The notes beneath the pieces are model-generated. The model searched no databases. It was not told the origin of the DNA and saw only the letters and a list, made by a program, of their open reading frames with translations. The position numbers and the translations under genes are program-made. A DNA stretch of 64,000 bases from Combretum micranthum (Eukaryota > Streptophyta > Magnoliopsida > Myrtales > Combretaceae), in NCBI GenBank assembly GCA_024138025.1, contig JAMXBD010001204.1, positions 186,001-250,000 of the forward strand. The letters run 5' to 3'. Below are positions 23,558 to 36,872 of this stretch, piece by piece; within the stretch, counting starts at the first letter, position 1, and every line of letters begins with the position of its first letter.

Positions 23558-25924
23558 ACATGGAAATAAAACTTCAAGGATGATCTTTTGCAAAATATAT
23601 AGTAATCTTTCTCGATTTTCCATTTCCATAAATTTCTTTCTTAATCTAAAAAGGGGATACTTTTATTTACTTTGCTAAATGAAATCAAGGTGTATTGGAA
23701 TAACTATTATTAAATATAATAGAATTAATGTTTCTATTTTTTTATTTTAATAAAGGTAATTTGAAGAAAAATTCAATTTCACATTTGCATGTTTGAATAA
23801 TGAATAGTTATTTCTAGTAAAGGAGATTCTCTATGGAATTATTATTGGTAATCTAAAATACAATTAAACATTGTAATAGCTCTTTAACAAGGAATGAAAC
23901 TCAATGAAGTGAAGACAATTTATGATTTAGTTAATTTTAAAAAAAATTATCATTTTAAAAGAAAAAAATTATTAAAATAGAAAGTCCCAAAAAAATATTT
24001 TTACGTAATTCTTATAATGATTATTTTCCATAAACTTTCCATCTATTCTTAATATTTAACAAGATTCAAAAATTGTATGAGGTGGATTTTAGTTTTATTT
24101 TCTCAACATAGCTGCCTAATATCTAGGGAGTTATTCTTTCTCTCTTATCGAGAGAAACGAAATCGAAATGGCAAGAAAATAATAAGTATTATTAAGTCAA
24201 AACTTGTTTAAATTGTTTTACTTAAGTAAATAACCTATGATACTTTTCCTCTTGTTCTTTCTTTTTGTTTTCATTCCCCTTTAATTCTTTTTAACTTTTT
24301 TTAATAGTACTACAATTTAAATTAATGCTCCTTTCCCAAGAAAGGGGCAAAAAAATGAAAAGTCAATCAACTATCATCCATCTTTTCTTTTCGTTCCCTT
24401 CTCTTGACAACCTAAAAATTAAAATCGTTGTCAAACATATTGTGATGAACGCGGTAAAAGCATCATTGAAAGCCGATTAGAGATCCCAAGGTAATTGATA
24501 ACAAGTACGTAAGAAGATTTAGTAAAAAGTGGTCAGTCTTAATTAATGATCGTCGTATTCAAAATAAATATGGCGGTTCACTTCTTACACCCCTTTAGTC
24601 CAAACCTCATATTTACATATTCAAACTCCCAAAAAAGGCAGAAGGTGCTTTTACCGTCAAAGTTATGTTATAATTATACCGTTTTTACGCTTTCTTCTCC
24701 ATGTTTAGAAAGTTCCGACCATTTTTGCACATGAGACAATAATGTTTAGCCAATTTGACTGGAGTGTGAGTCAGAGGGTTTTTGATAGGAAACATTATTG
24801 CAGTTTTGTGAGGATTTCAAGAAAGAAATCTCTGGCACTGTATGTCGGGTAATATACACACAGTGGAACAATATTTCCTCTATGGTTTACCTTTAATGTC
24901 TAATAAAACCCTACTGTATACTCTATTTAAATTATATAAGTTATAACTAAGCTGGTACAAGAATGGTGGTATATGAGAGCTAACTCGTATTCTATTTTAT
25001 CAGATATAAAGTACTAAATTTTGTACTTGAAACCCATCATATATTACATTAGAACTATTTTATATCATATAAAATCTATTTCATAAAACCAACATTTTTT
25101 GTTTTTTGGTTTCATTATTAAATCTCAATTTTATATAATACTTCTATTAATATATATGGTTGCATATGGCATAAAAGATCACCTTACTTTGATATTCACT
25201 ACGTTAGATCACTTGTAGGATGAAATTTGAAAAACAAATATACAACATCACATTTCGTCCTTGGGTAGAATTTGTGTATGTGATATTCAAAAAGTAATCT
25301 ATATGTGAAAGTTGAAATATGTAGTAAACAACCGTGGAACTTGTTTAACTAATATCAAATAAAAAAAACTAGGAGCTTCTAGCAAATTTGTTAGCTTAAT
25401 AAAATAATCAACAAATATACAACCGATTAACATATGTTATATTATGGAACACCACAAAACAATCATTTTAGAAAACAAAGATGTTGTGCTGTAATTGAAA
25501 AATTACAATATATTAGATTAGGTTTTACAAAATCAAGAAGAAAAGGGAAAATGGAAGTAGATGGGAAAGAAAAACAATGACGTGAGAGACAATTTAAATG
25601 ATTAATTAGGTAGTATTTCAGGGTTTCCAATATCTGAGTGGTTTTTTTTTTTTTTCCTTTTCTTTCCTTGAAGAAACATTTATAGTCTAAAAGTAATGGT
25701 ATTACTTTTATTTCTTTTTTCATTTATTAATAACTTTTTACGGGGTGTGTACTAGATAATTTGGAACTATATTCTATATATACATTATTACCATGCGAGT
25801 TCCAAGCGGGGTGTAGGTGTAAAACTTAATACCTGTGTTTTACCTAGTGAGATCATATTTTCAAAATTTTGTACATGAATCTTATCGTATGACCTTAACA
25901 CTCACCAATATCCTACCTAATTAA
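23558..25924. other. Anonymous AT-rich DNA, no gene seen
   Basis: No recognisable domain, RNA gene or paired terminal repeat. The 20-base word CCATTTTTGCACATGAGACA at about 24719 also occurs at about 17524, hinting at a shared short repeat. Confidence 0.45.
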
Positions 25925-25927
25925 AAC

Positions 25928-26295
25928 TCCGTTTGTTTTGAAGAAAAGTATTTGTTAAGGATAATAGTTTTTCCTTAAAATTTTCTTTTGGAAAAATAAC
26001 ATATTTTTAAATGTTTGGCTAATTTTATGAAATACTTTTTCTATTGTTTACAGATTCGAGGTAAATTATATATTTTAAGTATAAAAATGAAAATATTACA
26101 TATATTATAATAAGAAATAAATCTACTTAAAAGAAAAACATTTAAAAAATTAATTATAAATATTTTTGGATCATAATGATTGGTAAATAGACTTGTAAAT
26201 CGATGAAAAAGTGACTTGCATATTTATATTCCGTAAATCAGTTTTCAAAAATAAGATGTGAAAAGTCTATATTTTCCAAAACAAAAGAAAGTGGA
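25928..26295. mobile_element. Probable MITE with CCGTTTGTTTTG / CCAAAACAAAAG ends
   Basis: The left end reads CTCCGTTTGTTTTGAAG and the right end CCAAAACAAAAGAAAGTGG, forming imperfect terminal inverted repeats of about 17 bp around AT-rich non-coding DNA. GTTTGTTTTG-type ends are common in plant hAT-like MITEs. The target duplication is not clear. Confidence 0.5.
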
Positions 26296-26299
26296 AAGT

Positions 26300-27070
26300 G
26301 GAAAAAGGAAAGGGAAAAAAAATAGATAACAAATTTGCGAATAGACCACGCTAACCGTGGCAAAGTCTTGAAATTTTAAGAAGCTTATATTAGGATGCAT
26401 AAAACCGGTATAATTTCATTAAATAGGAAACCAACTAGGTGTTCTCATAAGTTTATTAACAAGTGTTTGCAAACATAATTAAATGTATAAATAAACAAAT
26501 ATACAGAAATGAGCAAAAATAAACATATATATATATATATATATATATGTTTGCTTTCATCTCTTAGTAAGTATCCCATGTGCGCTTGTAAAAGTAAGTA
26601 TTCCATTTGCATATTAAATATTGACTTTGGCTTTGATTCCCATAGGCGGTGGCAGTTGCTAGGTCTTGCCGTCAGGGAATATTTGGTTTGTTATCGACAA
26701 GTTTTTTCAAAGTAAGACTCCAAAATATTAAAAGCAATCAAAGATGAGGACCCATAAAAGGAATAGACGAAAGCCTAACTTTATAATATATATTTTCATA
26801 ACTGACAAAACCATAACACAGATTACAAATGATTCGTATCATTTTTGGGACATCATTGGTGGACCACTGGAAATAGTTTTTATAGCTTTCAAGTTTCCTG
26901 CATTCAATAATAATGATGTTATACTATTTCTAAATTCTAAGGGGCCTAAATATAGTAAAGTGAAGAGATTAAATAATAATAACTACGTCAAACACCATCA
27001 AAGTTGGTTCCCTTTTTAAGAAAGGTATAAAACATAACATAATGGTTATTCTTGCTGGGAAAGGAGATTT
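26300..27070. other. Anonymous DNA, no gene seen
   Basis: AT-rich with a TA microsatellite at about 26526-26550. Short open frames have no recognisable motifs. Confidence 0.4.
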
Positions 27071-27074
27071 TAAA

Positions 27075-27230
27075 TTTAGGGTATATTTCATTCGTTTCAT
27101 TTATATCGTTTTTAAATAAATTGTTTGTTAAGAAACAAATACAGATAAAAAACAAATACTTTTATTCATAAACAGATCAAATAAATCAGATATAGATGTA
27201 GATAAGATACAAACAAAACATAAAAACGAG
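27075..27230. repeat. Small dispersed repeat / MITE, copy 2
   Basis: It resembles 18328-18540 in the same orientation, with shared blocks around TTTGTTAAGAAACAAATACA and GATAAGATACAAA. It is shorter than copy 1 and non-coding. Confidence 0.45.
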
Positions 27231-28148
27231 GGATAAAACTGATTGACTGTGTTAACTTTTTAATGGTTTATCTATTTATTACTATATTTTTTAAAGGTGG
27301 TCGTTAGTACTGCTTAGATCTTGATTGGTCCAAGTCAAGATGTTTGGAACAGATCCGACACATGGACAATTGAAGTTATAAGATGCAAAGCTATAAACTA
27401 TGGATTGATTTTGCCATTTTTATGTTTCGATGACTTTACGATGGAAAGTATAAACTTGAATTATATTCGGTGTTTGATAATAGCAATCAGCGGACATGAT
27501 TCGGTCGGCAGTCTTCCACACCATATTACAGTTGAAAGAGAAAGCCGTAGATAATATATTACACAGAATTATGTCATAGAAGAGCATAGAGCAGAGAAAC
27601 TACTAAAAATAATGTCTTAGATAATTGCATATTTAATGTTTTTCTTTTATTTTATTGAAGTTATTTCTTACTATGAGTATTAATTTTTTTTCTTATAATT
27701 TTAGATACATTTATATAATGGATTGATTCAATCTTATTTTTAGTATTCTATTTGATACTTGGATGATTTTGACCATTTTTAAACTGATTGCTAAACTTTG
27801 AAATTGTAAATTTTAATATCTAATTAGACTTTTCAAGGCTTTGCAGCATTGTTTATGCTAACTCTGTTTACAATCACATGTCTAGTTGGATTTTTCATCC
27901 AATAGGATCATGAATTGTGGCCAAACAACTTATTTAATGTAAAAGAAAAAAAGAAAAAAAAATGTTATATGCACATATGGAATTGTGTAGGTAGCATCGA
28001 TGACAATTTAAAAAGTTGAGATATTGTTCTTGGCGTATTAAAAAGTGTAATTTTCAATGTAAAGATTGAATCTTTTTTTTTTTTTTAGTGTCAGTTTTTT
28101 CATTTTTTTTTAACACATTTCTTAAAAAAATTGATGGTCTTATTATAT
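27231..28148. other. Anonymous AT-rich DNA, no gene seen
   Basis: No recognisable coding or structural feature. Long T-tracts occur near 28072-28090. Confidence 0.4.
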
Positions 28149-28331
28149 ATAGGAAAAAAAACATTCATTCTTAATATATCTATTAGAGCTATAGTTATCA
28201 TTACATGGAAGAGAAATAACAAGAAAAAAAATAATGAAGATAGGAAAAAAAAACATTCATTCTTAATATATCTATTAGAGCTATAGTTATCATTACATGG
28301 AAGAGAAATAACAAGAAAAAAAATAATGAAG
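28149..28331. repeat. Recent tandem duplication of about 92 bp
   Basis: Positions 28149-28239 and 28240-28331 are essentially identical, differing by one A in a poly-A run. The unit includes AACATTCATTCTTAATATAT and ends ATAATGAAG. The near-identity implies a recent event such as replication slippage. Confidence 0.95.
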
Positions 28332-29040
28332 AATTAGAACAATTTGACTTGTTAGAGCATTGTAGGTTCTTGTGTGCATTCAATATGGCTTTTCAACTTT
28401 AAAATAAGTTGGTTGGCACTTTTGTCATCCGCATATTGGTTGAAAAAGCCATTTGCACATATGGATATAGTACGCATAGGTAGCTAGCCTTGAAAGTATA
28501 ATTGTATTTTTATATCAAAATTTGATAATTTAAAAAGTTTAAGTATTTACTTGAAAAATCAACCAAAGTTTGGATACTAGATGAAATATGGGTCTTTAAT
28601 TTTTCTCTACCCCTTTTGGAGTTCCCACGTGTAATTAATATATTTTTCTCTCACTTATTATATGTCTCATGGTTGAGTATTTAGTGATCAATAACTATAA
28701 TCTAAACCTTAGCTTAATAGATTGGTTTTAGAGAAAGATAGGAAAATAAGAGATTATGAACTGACAAATAATCAACATGTGTGATATTTAATAATTGGAT
28801 AGTTTCTTCAGGGCTTAAAAGAAGGCTTTATGTCAAAGGTTCAACCTTAAAAAGGATGTTATGTGGGCAAAACTTGATGAAATTCCCAGTAGAGATCGAC
28901 CTAAGTTTGAGAAATGATGTATCATAAGAGGTGTTGCTAACAAAATGAGTGTTGAATGGTGAAAGGAATGAAAGAACTATATAGACTATGTTGAAGCAGA
29001 GATTGTATATATATTGAATTAGCAATAAGTCATTAATAAG

Positions 29041-29285
29041 GCAATGGATTTGGATTTCACCTCTCTAATTAACCATTTAAAATTTCATATCAATGTTAAG
29101 ATCGAAGATGAAGCGATGATCCTATTAGACTCCTTATTCTCTTTCTCATAGATTCAAGAGACCATGATCTATGGTAAGGATAATTTTTCCATGCAAGAGG
29201 TAAAAGGTAATGTGCTAAGTAGGAACTAGTTAGACCAAAATAGAATATTGAGCTATGATAGGTTGCAGATGGCTTAATTGCTAAA
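29041..29285 (+). pseudogene. Copia gag fragment
   Basis: One frame reads VKIEDEAMILLDSL, then after a stop YGKDNFSMQEVKGNVLSRN. These correspond to the retrotran_gag UBN2-type region of plant copia elements (an I-x-x-ED-x-x-x-LL-x-SLP block, then the YGxD...L-x-EV block). Stop codons interrupt it twice, so no protein is expected. Confidence 0.7.
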
Positions 29286-29423
29286 GATCGTCAATTCAAT
29301 GGCTAGGTCAATTGTAGATGGAGATATATAAGTTGTGTGTGAGGGCAAGTGAGGAATGATAGAAGGGCATGTAACAACATAATGTCTGAAGACGTAAAAT
29401 AAGAGCCAAATGGGGATTGATCC

Positions 29424-29960
29424 GATGTCCCAAGTTAAAATTAGTTAATAGCCAAACTAATAAATATTAATGGGCCTTTTATAATCACTTGACCCAAAAG
29501 TTTCTTACTAGTGTCGATATAATATTCACCACTTAACCTTATAAACCAATATGAAATTTCATTCATAATCTATATACTTTATAGGACTACACACATATGC
29601 GGCATCACAATCATCATGCAGCATCCTCGTTGTAAAACACAACTTGACCCAATACCCTTACCCAACTACCCCCCCCCCCCCAACACACACACACACCTCC
29701 CCCCCCCCCCCACACACACACACACACACACACACACAGCTACAATATCGTCTACCTAATAAATGAAAGGTTAACTTTAATACCAACTGTAATGTTCCAA
29801 ACTAAAAATGCTCAATATTAAGCTAACAAACATTAATGAGTTCTTTTCAACTACTTGATCAAAAGTTTCAAACTAATGTTAATATAGTACACACTATCCA
29901 ATACAAATTTCCTTCTATAATCAATTTGAGACTATACACAAATGAGTTATCACAGTGCAA
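29424..29960. repeat. Pair of related direct repeats around low-complexity DNA
   Basis: Positions 29424-29615 and 29796-29960 resemble each other in direct orientation. Shared blocks include TTAATAGCCAAACTAA versus TTAAGCTAACAAACAT, ACTTGA(C)CCAAAAGTTTC and GACTACACACA. Between them lie C-runs and CA-runs (29670-29740). They may be diverged copies of a short LTR or MITE. No coding content. Confidence 0.5.
29667..29739. repeat. Poly-C / CA low-complexity tract
   Basis: Alternating runs of C and (CA)n, including about 15 CA units from 29711. Confidence 0.9.
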
Positions 29961-30033
29961 GTAAATCTATTGGTCTTATGGTTATTACTAACTTAATTAA
30001 TGGTGGGTTGTTATTATCTTTTGATGGAAGAAA

Positions 30034-30180
30034 ATTTATGGGATGGATTTTACATTCAAGAAGTGCTTTTCACGTATATTGTCGAAGAAATTGGTGTCAC
30101 TTATAAGGTTATGTAGAGCAATTTATATAAATGGGTAATGACTAAAGACTAAGGACTATTAGTATTGGTGGACTAGATAG
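30034..30180 (+). pseudogene. Copia protease fragment
   Basis: The stretch translates to GWILHSRSAFHVYCRRNW, matching the copia protease block G-W-x-L-DSG-x-S-x-H. The catalytic DSG has become HSR. About 20 codons later, in the same broken region, MGND and TISIGGL fit the following strand. A separate 94-residue open frame at 30477-30761 downstream has no recognisable motif. Confidence 0.6.
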
Positions 30181-31564
30181 ATGATAATGTGATAGAGCTT
30201 GGCTATACTTATTACAAAGAACTTCTAAGGCCTAATGATCTTTTAATAGATTTTTCTAGATATACATGCAAACTTTGCTTCTTTTTTTATTTTTTTTTCA
30301 CAAGTTGCTATTAAGTAAGGACTAGTCAAGAGGGCTTCCATCATTTAATTAAGACTAAATAATTAAGTGGAAGATCATGATGTCATAGGTAAAGTGTAGA
30401 GTTATTTATAATAGTTTATCTTTTAGATTAATGAATTATATTATTTGTTGTAATGATGTGATATCTGGTAGCATAAATGTTTTATGCAGAGGAAATGAGA
30501 GGATTTGTGTCTAGAAACTTATTCCTTCTATTGGCGGTGATGATTTATGGTGATTTTATTAGAAGCATTTATCCTAAGGTAGAAGATCTTGTTTGTGCCA
30601 TTGACCATGATAATGCATATTGGCTAGCCACAAGAAAAGTTGATATTACTTCATTTAGCTGTTGTCCTAAGTTCTCAAGTAAAGAGAGTTTAGAGAAAGG
30701 TGTAGCTAGAAGAGTTTACAAAGTATCCGATAATATAAAGTGTGCATGTTGTATAGCGTAAAAAGGTGTCATGGTATCAATTCTGATTTGTGTATGGTCA
30801 TCAAAATAGATGAATTACATCATCTTACTAAAAGGTAGTGGAAGCTCATAGTTATATGTAGTATAATAGATAGCTTGGAGATGAACAATTTGAAAAATTG
30901 AATAAATGAACTATGTTACCCAAGCTGCTACGAGATGTGTGCAAAGTTGTGTAAATCCAAGTTGTGGTAGAGAACTAATGCATTTATGTCTTAAAAATAT
31001 AGTGTTTTTTATGATAGAACATATAGGTAAAAAATAAAAATAAATAAAAAAGAGAGATAAATAATGATCATTATTTAACATGAAACTTATTTCACAAATC
31101 TGTACATGAATCAACCCTTGAAGAGCTTTATTTCTTTCACTTTAAGCTCCTTGTTTGACATCTAATTATGCTAGATCAATTAGTAAATAATGAACACGGG
31201 CCTAAATGAAATAAGGGTGGAATTAAAGTACTACGCTTAGTGTAAAAGGGTAGAAATGGAACTATACTGCTCTTACATCTCTTACTTCCTTTTGTCTCAT
31301 AAAATTGTGAATCACCAATACCTATCCTTGATTTTTTCTTATATGTGAAATCATGTATGTGTGAGAAATGGGATTTTAGTTGAATAGTTAAGCTACTCAT
31401 CATATTAGGAATATTTATTATTATGGTAAGAAAAATGTGTTTCAGTGCCATATTTAGCCCAAGGGGGATCTTAGGATCAAGTTGATATGAAAATACTCCA
31501 AATAAGAGAAATTGGCAAAATTCACTTAATAGGTCTTTTTTTTCTTTCAAATTTCATTTTTTTG

Positions 31565-31626
31565 GAGATATGTATATTTTAAGATATTTGAATGGTACTC
31601 AAATCAATGATTGTGTGGATATATAA
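31565..31626 (+). pseudogene. Copia RT C-terminal fragment
   Basis: The frame reads MYILRYLNGTQIND, matching the W-x-x-LRYLKGT block near the end of copia RT, just before RNase H. It is short and followed by a stop. Confidence 0.5.
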
Positions 31627-31639
31627 AACATTTCTATGA

Positions 31640-33715
31640 GACAAGAGATAGAAAGTTCTCATAGTTACAATTCATTATGGGTAAATAGTTAAAACAAACT
31701 GTAGGCACATATACGCCATGTATTTTTATAAGTTTTATGCAATCTTCATTGGTGTTCAGGAATGAATGTATGCATATGTTATGGGTAGACTACGAAATGT
31801 GGTATAAGGGGATACTTAAGGTCTGTGTGTCTTGTTTCATTGGTTTATTGTTGGCATACAAGTCATGAATGAGCATAACCATTTTCACTTTATTTTAAGT
31901 ATATCTATAATAACATTGGTTGTGAACTATACAACTAGATATATTTACCTCTTAAATGATGATATTAATTCAAGACTTCACATTAAAGGGAGAAGTATGA
32001 TAGTAGCTTAGTCTCAATACCTTACTAAGGTATCGCATGTTTATGAATTCGCAAATGCAAACCCAATTATTTAACTCAATAATAATTATTTTATTGTTTA
32101 TGTGTCATAGTAGGAATGAATTATGTTTGAACGTGAATGCACATAAATTAATGTTTATGTCATAAAAGATTTAATTTTGTTTCCATTTGTTGCCTACTTA
32201 AAATGTTGATACATTTTCTCAAACATTTAGAGTATTGATTCCTAATTTGTCCCATTTTATAAAATATTAATTCCTTCTTTAAACCACTCAAAATATTGAT
32301 ACATTATTTGAACTGCCAAATGTGGATGCCTTCTACTCTAACTTTTCCTAAATGTACTTGACTCATTAATGCACAAAGGTTTGAAGTAAAGCCATGTTTG
32401 TGTTTACAAGTTATATTGTGATATATTGTTTCATGTTTAGTACTACTCACTTAGCTCTTATATTTAAGAGGTCAATTGGCCAAACCTTAGGTGGAAAAGA
32501 TTAAGAATGAAGGAATGACTCAAAAGTTTGGGAACTAAGATGAAAGCGACTAATAGAAGGCGATGAATGGTTTCAAAATGACTATAATCTAATATATCAT
32601 GTTGCATCATATTAAGTATAATATATTGTATTAAACATTTGGTGTAAGTATAAACAATACTTAGGTGTTAGAGTTGAACAGTATGACTTTGCTACACCAT
32701 TTTCGCTTATTTGATGATGTGAATAAATTTTAAATAAATTTAACATTATGTAGATTTAGCTACATGTTTAGCTGTGAGAAAGGACATGACTTTAACCTTG
32801 AGATGTCAAAGCAAAACCATTTCTTAGGCACCAAGAGCTCGATAAAGGTAAGTGGGGCTTTGCGAAGTATCATGCTACAGTTAGGTCTTTAGCAGTTTCC
32901 TATATTGCATTTTCTGAGTGTTTAAATTATTTTTTCTTTGTATGTATTAAGGTATGGCTTTTTCAAACTATATATGTATGGGTGTGTGTGTGTGCACACG
33001 TGCGCATAACCTAGGAGACTTTTTTAAACTGTATTTTCTTTGAGCTTATGTGAGGAGTAATGCATTATTATTGTTACACTATACTAGATAAATTTAGTCA
33101 TATTCATATTTTTTTTTTTTTACGTTTATTCTTTAAGGCTTTACACCTAATATCAAAGCCCTTTTGTGGGGGAAAAAAATTGCAATATGGGTTCTTCCTC
33201 TATATTTTTCTACATGAACCATATTTATATAACAACACTTACGCTATATTTATAATAATATATGAATATACACCTTTAAAATGTTTGTTGTGATATATAT
33301 GAAATTAAATTATTATTTTCAATAGTATTATATATACATTAAAGCAAAATCCACACATGGACCTTAATTGGTAATGTACATGATTTACTCCTTATTAATA
33401 TTATTGTGTTTGATAAGGCAATTATGTAGATGCTTTTTTTTTTTGTAATGTAAAACCATATAACTTTAGTCTAATATTAAAATTCTATCTCTTCTTTCTA
33501 TTTATTTTCTCTTTTGAATTTACTTGAATGTAAATATTAAACAAAAAAAACCAAAATGTATTCAAAATTTAAGATTAATCGTCATTATATATATGTGTAT
33601 ATAATCATTAAGATAAGTAGAGAAAATGAAATGATATAATATATAAATATTTCTTGTTTATGTTTCCTTATTTATATGGTATGACATGTTAGTATCTATC
33701 AAATGGGGTTGCTAT
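31640..33715. other. Anonymous DNA, no gene seen
   Basis: No recognisable domain. Around 32840-32875 the sequence AAGGTAAGTGGGGCTTTGCG recalls, in reverse orientation, the conserved LTR block of the gypsy family in this window, so an old plus-oriented LTR may be present; this is weak. Confidence 0.35.
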
Positions 33716-34296
33716 TGTTGACCAATCACATGTAAGAGATGTATTAGTCAACCTGTGAAGAGTCATGAGATGATGCCATGTGTAGAAATGTTGTAGGAAA
33801 AACTATAGAAAGAGAAATAGACAAATACAATCTTTGCAATGAAACTTCATGAACTAGCTTGATCAACAAATAGGTATGAACTTATCCAATGAAATCTTTA
33901 TGTGATTTCTTGAACTCAAATCTCTGCAATGACTAGAATGAATTAGGGTTTTTGAATTAGCTCAATCAAGTTTAGATCTAAAGACTAATAGTGTATAATT
34001 TGCTTACGAGGTATGAAGGATGTGACTGACTGGACTTCAAGCACCAGCAACTTCTAGAGACTCAAGAATGAGTTCAAGATACAAGGAATATCCCTCTACT
34101 TTCCTCCTTCTATTCTTATATAGTTTGTTCGATATATGTTTGTTTTATTATTGAAAAAAAGTTAACATTTAAAACTGTTATAGTTGCTCTTTTATAGTTA
34201 CTTCCGTTGATTTGTATCTTCATCTGATGATTATAAAATTGTACAAATATAATCTTTTAAGTAAGCTAGCCTCTTTGACATTTTGTTAGACTATCA
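33716..34296 (-). repeat. 3' LTR of the decayed gypsy element
   Basis: About 581 bp, TGTTGACC...ACTATCA on the plus strand, matching 37435-37839 over its right two thirds. The left border is chosen at a TG and is less certain than the right one, which abuts the polypurine tract. Confidence 0.75.
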
Positions 34297-34316
34297 ATTT
34301 GCTCCCTCCTTAAAAG
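34297..34316 (-). other. Polypurine tract
   Basis: Minus-strand CTTTTAAGGAGGGAGCAAAT lies directly against the LTR end. Confidence 0.7.
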
Positions 34317-34975
34317 CTTGACCTTATTCCTAAGGTCAAAATGTGGATAATCTAGCTGAAAACCATCTAAATCCATCCATAAGACTCCCATGCCTTTTCT
34401 CTAATTACTTGTCGGACACAACTTGACCTTTAAGACATCATTCATGTTGTTACTGGAAATTTGATGTTCTAATTTGCCATATTTTGCTCCTTTTATGTCG
34501 AAATGAATAGTACTGGTCATATACTATTTGTTGACTACAACATATATGAGTATGGAAAATAGTAATTTGTAGAGAAGTGTCATCTGCCTACATCTGATAT
34601 GTGTTGGTGATAACACTTATAATGCTCCATACAATAAATTTTTAACCTAAAAACAATTGTTACCTTCTATTTTCTTATAAGCAACATCGCCATAGATTTC
34701 TTAATCTTGAAATTGGTGGACTAAATGACCATGTGCCATCCTGACCCTTGTATCTTGATTGTTGCGATGATGAGAGGGTGAAACTTATTAAATGATAGCT
34801 GCTTCATGTTGATAAGCACAGTTGCTAGTATTAATCATCTTTTGATGAAAAGAGTCCTTCTAAGCTAACTTACCAAAATAAGCAATACTCATATAATTTT
34901 GAAAGCTAAGCAATGTATGTTGAAAAAAAAAAATCCTTCATCTCAACTAAATCTTCGTGCACTAACTTTATATTT

Positions 34976-36872
34976 TGTAACGCCTTGACTTGATGGCATT
35001 ATACTCGTCATATGTCCTTAATATAGATGGGCAAGCTAAGGCTATGAAATACTAATCCATAAATTATGTATCATTAAACTCTAATACTCACATATGAAAT
35101 GGTACTTGTTTAAAACACTTTCAATAACAAAACATCTAAATAACTTTGTTGGCATAAACCATGACCAACATAACCCAAACTTATGACTTCTCAAATAGTC
35201 ATATAAAACTACTAATTAAAAACATAAAACTGTTTTAAACTTCATAAAATCCTCAATAGTTATCATCAAATCCAAAGCATGTCTAAGAGTCAACAGGATA
35301 GTCAAGTCTACTATCGACCTCTCCATAGTCCACAAAAATATCAAATCCAGATAGATCATAATATATTTGATCTTCACCTATTCTTGAAAAAGATAAAAGA
35401 ATGAGCGAAATCCCAGTATGCCAAACCACATACATAGGAACATGAGCACACATCATGCATAATACATAGATTTTTATATTTTAAATTAGCCAAGAAACAA
35501 TACATTTTAGAACCATCTACAGTCCAGTTCTAAACCTGGAGTTACCAATGACTCCATAAAAACACATAGTATAAAAAATATGTAATATACATAATATATG
35601 GATGTTGGATACTCTCCACACACCCGATGCCATCATTGCACAATCTTAAACTGTTGAAATCATTTCTATGTGTAACTTCACTAGGGATAATGACATACAC
35701 AAATCATCATGGTGCCAGTGTTAGTATCATAGTTTGTCAGGTCTTTACTAACAACAGTTAATCACAAATAGGAAGCAAAATATAATTAAAAGCCAAATAT
35801 AATTAGATCAATTTAGCAATTCTAATCCTACGAGCACATACAATAAGCAAGGAAAGATCATTCCTGTATCAATTTCAAGGAATAGAACTCTAATTCCACA
35901 AAACCCTAATCACATAAACATAACATATTTCAATATACAACTTCAATAACATAATCTAATTCAAAATTCATTTAAACCTTAATCTCAAGAGAAATATAAA
36001 TCCACACCTTTCTTCTTGATCGAAATACAAAAATTCTCCAAAACAACAAATCTCATCAATAGATTTTTCCAAGCCTTAGGATCCATTCATTACAAATCAA
36101 ATAAAAAATTCAACAGAAAACATTTTTACATAATCATTGAGATAAAAAACATTCAAACTTAGCTAAAATTGATCCTTAGTCCTTCTTGATCACCGAATAT
36201 CCAGATCTCTAAGAAAACTAGGGTTTTTTCTAATTTCCTCTTCAAAACCAACAAAAAAACTCTAAGGAAAACAATAGATCTTATAGATCCTAAAGAAAAG
36301 ATAGAGGTTCAATTACCTTAATTCGATCTTCCAAATCTCCTTGGATTCTATGAACACTCACGGAGAGAATTTTTTAGGTTTACGAGTGCTTTAGAGAAGG
36401 AATATACTAAGCTAGGATATAAAGAATTCGTGGAAAACTGTCTGTCTTTTGAACACATATGCTAACAGTTTTATAACTACACCGGCAATGCAACTCGAAG
36501 GCCGGTGGCGTAAATGCCAAGGCTGGCAACCATTTCATCTTGGGTCATTTTTTTTACATGTACGCTGGTGGTGTACATACCAAAGCTAGCAGCATACATA
36601 TATAAGCTGGCAATGTAGATGACTCTGATTGAATTTCTTCATTCCAACACTAGTTTCAATGCTACTTAAGCAACAAAAGATACGCCAACAGTGCTGACTT
36701 CTACGCTGGTAGCATACTGGCCGGTGTATAGCTATGAAATTCTATTCTTCATCATATGTCTATCACGTGATCAAAACATGAATATACTTTGGATTTTGAC
36801 TCTATAATACTCTTACTTTATATCAATTGACACTTTTAACCTTCTTTATAAAGGATTTACTTGTATATTACA
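34976..36872 (-). mobile_element. Solo LTR, 1.9 kb, TSD TATTT
   Basis: It begins TGTAACGCC and ends TATTACA, and TATTT flanks it on both sides (34971-34975 and 36873-36877). It carries the GAGC...CCCAGTA block (about 35404-35420) shared with the other gypsy-1-type LTRs and a decayed CGCCGG-type island at about 36480-36725. It sits inside the gypsy element at 33716-37839 and is therefore younger. Orientation is inferred from the shared block. Confidence 0.9.

Larger units (their letters stand above)
28800..31640 (+). mobile_element. Decayed Ty1/copia retrotransposon, scraps only
   Basis: Three short plus-strand translations in copia order support this: gag (about 29041-29285), protease (about 30034-30180) and the end of RT/RNase H (about 31565-31626). 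Each is crossed by stops or frameshifts, and most of integrase and RT is not recognisable. The gag and protease parts are separated by a repeat pair and low-complexity DNA. LTRs were not identified, so outer limits are approximate. Confidence 0.6.

Noticed and set aside
30477..30761. 94-residue frame that looks protein-like (MFYAEEMRGF...)
   Set aside because: No recognisable motif; it lies in the decayed copia region without a clear relation to copia domains, so I did not call it a gene.
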